A DNA stretch of 39,191 nt from Sorangiineae bacterium NIC37A_2 (GTDB lineage Bacteria > Myxococcota_A > Polyangia > Polyangiales > Polyangiaceae): contig NASX01000024.1 of NCBI GenBank assembly GCA_002085155.1, forward strand, positions 33,456 to 72,646. The letters are read 5' to 3'. Of the stretch, positions 34,474 through 39,191 are shown one piece after another (within the stretch, counting starts at the first letter, position 1; every line of letters begins with the position of its first letter). The notes beneath the pieces were generated by a model. The model saw nothing but the letters and a program-made list of their open reading frames with translations, ran no database searches and was not told the origin of the DNA. A program made the position numbers and the translations under genes.

Positions 34474-35767
34474 GTAAAGCCCGTAGTCTATTACCCATCA
34501 CGTTCAGTAAACCCAAATACATCACAGTCCTGTCCTCCCTCCTCGCTCTGACCGCTGCTTCGGCGGCCCAGGCGCAGGAGGCAGAGGCGCAGCCAGAGGC
34601 TGCTCCGGCAGAAGCCGCGCCGGAAGCAGAGCCTGAACCGGCGGAAGCTCCGGTAGAGGCCACTGTCACCATGACGGCGGCGCCGTCGAAGAGGAGATCG
34701 AGAAAGTCGAGGAGCCTGCTCCCTTTTCTCCTCACCTCACCGTCGGCGCTGGCATGAGGACGGGCCTGAGTCTCGATCCGAGCTCTGGCACGCTCAGCTT
34801 GAACGACGGCTTGGTCGACCAGCTCCAGGTCCGTCCCTTCATCGGTGGTAGCCTCACTCCGCACGTCGGATTCTGGCTCCAGTTCGAGATTGGTGCGGGG
34901 TCGAATCCCTCTGGTCTGCCGTCGTTCGCAATCTTGGATGCAATTGCGCAGATCAAGTTCGTCGACGAGTTCCAGCTCTGGGTCGGGCAGCATATCCCCG
35001 CTCAGGATCGGAACAACATGAACGGTCCATTCTTCGGAAACACCTGGAACTTTGCCGTGGCGGCTGGTGGTTATCCGTTTGATATGGGCGCACGCGATCG
35101 CGGGTTTACGTTCTGGGGCCTCGTGGCGGGGGGCCGCTTTAAGTATCACCTGTCCGTTGTGGACCTTCAGCCCACCCAGAGCATCGAGCACGCTCGCCTG
35201 GCGGGGCGTATCAACTTCCACTTTTGGGAGCCTGAGAACTTTTACTACAGCTCAGGAACCTACTTCGGCACTCAGGATATCCTGACGATCGGCGCAGCAT
35301 TCCAGACCCAGAAGGGCGAGGACGGTGTGTCCGACGACGATCTGCTCGGGTTCTCGATCGACGGTATGATCGAGAAGAACCTCGGCGGAGCCGGAACGTG
35401 GACGGCGGAAGCCAGCTACTTCAACTTCGACAACACCGGGGCCAACTACGTCGGCAACCAGGGAACTCTCGACAGCGGCTACGGTGTCTGGGGACCCTAT
35501 CCCGGCGAAGGTTTCCTCGGTGTGGTCTCGTGGCTGACCCCCGAGAAGATCGGCGTCGGAAAGCTGCAGCCGAACGTTCGAGTCCAATACGGCGACTACG
35601 CGGACGTGACGTCCATCGTGTTCGACGCTGGGCTCGCCTACGTGGTGGACGGCTTCAACCACAAGTATCACCTCAACTATCGGCACACCGAAGCGGGGCC
35701 GAATGGTGGGGACAAAACGGGATCCGATGCGATTCAGGTCGGCTTCCAGTACATGATGGCAAACTGA
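34470..35767 (+). pseudogene. Outer-membrane porin with signal peptide and barrel in different frames
   Basis: The first frame (34470-34757) encodes a signal peptide (LLALTAASAAQA/QEA) and an Ala/Pro/Glu-rich linker. The barrel continues one base back: just before the internal ATG at 34754 this frame reads VEEEIEKVEEPAPF...LTVGAG, then RTGLSLDPSSGT through about 330 residues of strand-rich porin (QLWVGQHIPAQDRNN; FWLQFEIGAG; ending QVGFQYMMAN). The break lies at about 34670-34690 in a GGCGGCG run. Translation from 34754 alone would make a barrel without a signal peptide. A lost base in the sequence or the gene is the simplest explanation. The barrel is otherwise intact, so the porin was probably functional recently and served uptake for the upstream permease. 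Confidence 0.75.
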
Positions 35768-35810
35768 ACCAAGGGGCAAAAATTTGAAGCCGGTACCGGG
35801 CACCGGCGGG

Positions 35811-35848
35811 AAACGGTTGGATCCAAAAGATCCAACCGTTTCTTTTTT
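35811..35848 (+). terminator. Strong intrinsic terminator after the biuret/triuret operon and porin
   Basis: AAACGGTTGGATC (35811-35823) pairs perfectly with GATCCAACCGTTT (35829-35841) over a 5-nt loop CAAAA, followed by C and six T residues (35843-35848). A 13-bp perfect stem plus T tract is a textbook rho-independent terminator, 43 bp after the porin stop. Confidence 0.95.
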
Positions 35849-36054
35849 GTGAGGTATGGAGCCGATCTCGGGGAGCGCCCTCTAGAAGGCAAGGGCGTTC
35901 CACCGGGCGCGGCGGGCGCTCACTGCGGCGGGTTTCGCTCGCATTGCAGCCTCGAGAGGGCCGAGAGACGACGTGGTCTTGGGAGGGCTCACCCCCTCGC
36001 CCGCGGGCGGGCCTAAGTGGGACCCGAGAGGCAGTTTCTGGGAGTCGGATGCCG

Positions 36055-39000
36055 TCAAGCCGCCGTTGTCGTGTGTCCCTCGGGCGGCCGCCCTTCATTT
36101 TGGGCTGCTGCGGCGGCGGCGCGGGTCGTCGGACTGCCCGCGAAGGCGATCCTCAGAATTCCCGGCAACACGATCAGGGAGAGGAAGGTTCCGAAGAACA
36201 TGCCGACCACGACGGCCGTCGCGAGAGGACGCTGCACCTCCGCGCCTGCACCCGTGGCCGTGGCCATCGGTAAGAAGCCGAGCGCCGCGACCACAGCTGT
36301 CGTGAGCACCGCGCGTAAGGAGTGCGTCGCGCCACTCTGAACGGCGTCGTCAAGGGAGAGGCCCTCCTGGAGGCGGGCGCGAATCTCATTGGCCACCACG
36401 ACGCCGTTCAAGACGCCGATGCCGCCCAGGGCGATAAAGCCGACGGCCGCCGGAAGACTGAACGAAAGCCCGCGCATGACAAGCCCCAGCATCCCGCCCG
36501 TCAGCGCCAAGGGCACGAGCGCGAAGACCGCGAGCGCTAGCCGGATGTCTGCGAACATCCAGAGCAGCATGCCGAAAATGACGGCGAGAGCCGCTGGGAC
36601 GACGAGGGCGAGTCGCGCCTGGGCCCGCTCGAAGTTCTCGAACTGCCCGCCCCATTTGACCGCGAAGTCGCTCGGGAACTGGATCTTTTCGTTCACCTTC
36701 TGCTGAGCTTCCGTGACCCAGCTCACGAGATCGCGACCGCGCAGGTTCACGTCGACGCGCACGGCGCGCTTTCGATCTTCCCGCCGGATCGCCGTCGGTC
36801 CGTCGCCTTCGCTCAGCGTGACCACTTCTCGCAAGGGGATCGAGATCCCGGTCGCCGTTTCGATGAAGAGGTCCCCGATGGCGGCTGCGGTCGGCGTCGC
36901 GGGAGGCTGGAGCACGCGCAGATCGAAGCGGCGCTCTTGTTCGTAGATGTCGCCTGCGGGGATACCCTCACGAGCCGCCGCGAGCACGTGGAAGGCGTCT
37001 TCAAGGCGCACGCCATAGCGGGCCATGCGCGCGCGGTCGACGACAGCATTGATCATCGAAGCGCCCAAGATGCGTTCAACGCGGACGTCACCGGTACCGG
37101 GAACTGTCTTGACGATCTCTCCGACCTTGTTCGAGTACTTCGTGAGGTCGTCGAGGTTCGTGCCGAAGAGCTGGATCTGGACGTCAGCGCGGGAGCCGCT
37201 GATCATCTCGTTCGTCCGATCTTCGATCGGCTGGGAGACGGAGACGAAAGTTCCCGGCACCTCGGACTCGATGGCGGTCTTGAAGGCGGTCGAGAGATCG
37301 TCGAAGTCATGGGCCGTGGTCCACTCCTTGAGCGGCTTGAGGTTGACCATGATGTCGGTGTTATCGTTGCCGACAGGATCCGTGGCGACCTCAGCGCGGC
37401 CTGTTTGGGCCAGACTGCGCTCGACCTCGGGGAATCGAGCCAAGACCTCGCCGGCCTTGAGGTCAAGCCGCTTGGCCTCCTCCAGGGAGATGCTCGGGGA
37501 GCGTCGGATTGTGACAACTGCGTCGCCTTCGAAAATGCGGGGGACGAACTCGGCTCCGGTCTGCATAAAGAGCCAGCCGGTGATACCGAGCAGGACCGTT
37601 GAAGCGGCCCAAAGCGGGATGCGCTTTTGCACGAACCAGGGGAGCAGGCTGGCGTATTGGTTCGTAAGCCAGGTGATCCAGCGAGGATCGTGCCCCTTTT
37701 GCGGGGGAACAAACGTCACGAGCACCGCCGGGAAAAAGACGATGGCGTAGACGAGGGCACCGAAGAGTGCGCAGGCCATCGTGATCGCCATGGGCCGGAA
37801 CATCTTGCCTTCGACCCCCTCGAGGGAAACGAGCGGAAGGTACACGAGCATGATGATGGCGACGGCGAATGCGACGGGGCGCGCCACCATACTTGCCACC
37901 TTGGCGTACTGTTCGCTGCGCGCTTCCCCAGCGAGCACCTTGCCCGCGGTTTTCGCGATGACGGCTTCGGCGATGACGATGGGTCCGTCGACCAAGAAAC
38001 CAAAGTCGATGGCCCCGAGAGACATCAGGTCGCCGGTGACTCCGAAGAGATGCATGCCAAACAAGGCGATCGCCATGGAGGCGGGGACGCCGATGACCAC
38101 GGCCATGCCCGCACGGAAGCTACCGAGAAAGAGCGTGAGGACGATCGCGACGACGAGAACGCCCTCGATCAGGTTCTTCATCACCGTGCTCAGGGTCGCG
38201 CCGACGAAGTCCGAGCGGTCGTAGATGGTCTCGATGCGGACGCCGGCAGGGAGCTCCGTCTGGATCTGGGCAACACGGTTGACCACCGCGGCGGTGACGT
38301 CCTTACTGTTCGCGCCGAGGATCATCATGACGATGCCGGTGACGGCTTCGTCTTTTCCATCGAGGGTGATCGCCCCGTAGGGGAGCGCAGGTCCGACTTT
38401 GACTTCGGCGATGTGTCGCACGAGGACGGGCGTTCCTTCGCGGTTCGTGCGCAGCACGACCTCACCGATCTCATTGAGGTTCTCGAGCAGGCCTTGGCCG
38501 CGGACCGTGTAGGACTCCTGGAGGCGCTCGACGTAGCCGCCACCGACGTTCACGTTCGCGGTCTTGAGCGCCTGGACGACGTCATCCAGCGTGAGGTCCG
38601 CCGTCTTGAGCCGAGTCGGATCGACGACAACCTGGAACTGCTTCAGATCGCCGCCCATCGTGTTCACCTCAACGACGCCGGGCACGTTGCGGAGCTTCGG
38701 GACGATCTCCCAGTCGAGCAGCGTTCGGAGCTGCATCGGGCTGTGGTGATCGGAGCGCACCACGAACTGATAGATTTCTCCCAGGCCGGTGCTGACCGGT
38801 GCCAGCTCCGGCTCACTCGTGCCCGGTGGCAGCGTGACGCCGCGCAAGCGCTCGAGGACAAGCTGACGACCGAACCAGACGTCCATATCGTCTTGGAAGA
38901 CGACGGTGACGACGCTGAGACCCGAGCGCGATACGCTGCGGAGCTCGACGCCTTTCGGGATACCGTTTAAGGCATTTTCGATCGGCGTCGTGACGGCGCG

Positions 39001-39186
39001 CTCCATCTCGAGAGGTGTCAGGCCTGCCGAGGTGGTCAGGACCGAGACCTGGATGGTCGAGACGTCCGGCATGGCGTCGATGGGGAGTCGCCGGGCGGCC
39101 CAAATGCCGCAGAGGAGCAAGACGACGAGCCCCGCGAGGGTGAGCCGGCGGTTACGAATCGATGCGATGACGATGGAACTGAGCAC
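36055..39186 (-). CDS. Second heavy-metal RND efflux pump (CzcA family)
   Basis: 1043-aa inner-membrane proton/metal antiporter with duplicated RND architecture. The TM4 motif DFGFLVDGPIVIAE has D394, D400 and E407 with CzcA-type spacing, so a divalent metal is again likely. The N terminus (LSSIVIASIRNRRLTLAGLV) and PIDAMPDVSTIQVSVLT are standard for HME-RND pumps. The GTG at 39186 must be the start because an in-frame TGA lies immediately upstream (39187-39189). The C terminus is Ala-rich and hydrophilic. The channel and adaptor genes are not in the window; if present they would lie to the right. The protein is clearly distinct from the pump at 4773-7886, so it is not a recent duplicate. Confidence 0.92.
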   Translation of the reverse strand: MLSSIVIASIRNRRLTLAGLVVLLLCGIWAARRLPIDAMPDVSTIQVSVLTTSAGLTPLEMERAVTTPIENALNGIPKGVELRSVSRSGLSVVTVVFQDDMDVWFGRQLVLERLRGVTLPPGTSEPELAPVSTGLGEIYQFVVRSDHHSPMQLRTLLDWEIVPKLRNVPGVVEVNTMGGDLKQFQVVVDPTRLKTADLTLDDVVQALKTANVNVGGGYVERLQESYTVRGQGLLENLNEIGEVVLRTNREGTPVLVRHIAEVKVGPALPYGAITLDGKDEAVTGIVMMILGANSKDVTAAVVNRVAQIQTELPAGVRIETIYDRSDFVGATLSTVMKNLIEGVLVVAIVLTLFLGSFRAGMAVVIGVPASMAIALFGMHLFGVTGDLMSLGAIDFGFLVDGPIVIAEAVIAKTAGKVLAGEARSEQYAKVASMVARPVAFAVAIIMLVYLPLVSLEGVEGKMFRPMAITMACALFGALVYAIVFFPAVLVTFVPPQKGHDPRWITWLTNQYASLLPWFVQKRIPLWAASTVLLGITGWLFMQTGAEFVPRIFEGDAVVTIRRSPSISLEEAKRLDLKAGEVLARFPEVERSLAQTGRAEVATDPVGNDNTDIMVNLKPLKEWTTAHDFDDLSTAFKTAIESEVPGTFVSVSQPIEDRTNEMISGSRADVQIQLFGTNLDDLTKYSNKVGEIVKTVPGTGDVRVERILGASMINAVVDRARMARYGVRLEDAFHVLAAAREGIPAGDIYEQERRFDLRVLQPPATPTAAAIGDLFIETATGISIPLREVVTLSEGDGPTAIRREDRKRAVRVDVNLRGRDLVSWVTEAQQKVNEKIQFPSDFAVKWGGQFENFERAQARLALVVPAALAVIFGMLLWMFADIRLALAVFALVPLALTGGMLGLVMRGLSFSLPAAVGFIALGGIGVLNGVVVANEIRARLQEGLSLDDAVQSGATHSLRAVLTTAVVAALGFLPMATATGAGAEVQRPLATAVVVGMFFGTFLSLIVLPGILRIAFAGSPTTRAAAAAAQNEGRPPEGHTTTAA

Positions 39187-39191
39187 TCAGA

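Noticed and set aside
37627-38970. Plus-strand open frame of 447 codons inside the second RND pump gene
   Set aside because: The translation is a run of Asp, Glu, His and Arg with no domain, typical of the antisense shadow of a membrane protein gene.
1-39191. Search for tRNA, rRNA, CRISPR arrays, insertion sequences and attachment sites
   Set aside because: No cloverleaf with a conserved T-loop, no regularly spaced short repeats, no transposase or integrase domain, and no flanking terminal repeats were recognised by eye; a dedicated scan could still find a divergent element.

Overview
The window is high-GC, densely coded DNA. I recognise no rRNA, tRNA, CRISPR array, insertion sequence or prophage gene. 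Several traits point to a myxobacterium-like member of Myxococcota (Polyangia/Sorangium type): a CarF/PEDS1-type plasmalogen desaturase, a lipoprotein lyase with a long Gly/Ser linker after its lipobox, proline/alanine-rich linkers before a small beta-barrel, and frequent GTG/TTG starts. This placement is an inference from gene content, not a phylogeny.

Left part (1-8910): a two-component system (sensor kinase cut by the left edge, OmpR-type regulator) is divergent from a complete CzcCBA-type tripartite RND metal efflux operon. A direct repeat with an 11-bp period and an overlapping inverted repeat lie between them and are the likely operator. A small outer-membrane barrel with a 42-bp tandem repeat follows. 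A second heavy-metal RND pump gene (36055-39186, minus) closes the right edge.

Middle part (9111-25489): a family PL11 rhamnogalacturonan lyase lipoprotein, an MBL-fold hydrolase, a fatty-acid desaturase, a zinc-finger protein with a C-terminal histone fold, a radical SAM protein, NhaA, Dps, a Nu-class GST, a SulP transporter fused to a beta-carbonic anhydrase, the CarF homologue, a large membrane/cytochrome c fusion coupled to a frame-broken SIS-domain gene, and a TetR/alpha-beta hydrolase pair with a textbook self-controlled promoter.

Right part (25587-35848): a type IIG-like adenine methyltransferase without a visible nuclease, then a nitrogen-scavenging locus: allophanate hydrolase, LysR regulator, biuret amidohydrolase, a cupin, a second cysteine hydrolase that fits triuret hydrolase, an AzgA/NCS2-type permease and an outer-membrane porin, ended by a strong intrinsic terminator. 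Together these would carry triuret or biuret across both membranes and degrade it to ammonia and CO2. The porin has a reading-frame break, and a 14-codon leader ORF overlaps its start.

Most noteworthy are the histone-fold protein, the triuret/biuret locus with its embedded cupin, the 7TM/lipobox/heme-c fusion, the two -1 type frame breaks, and the two well-defined regulatory sites.
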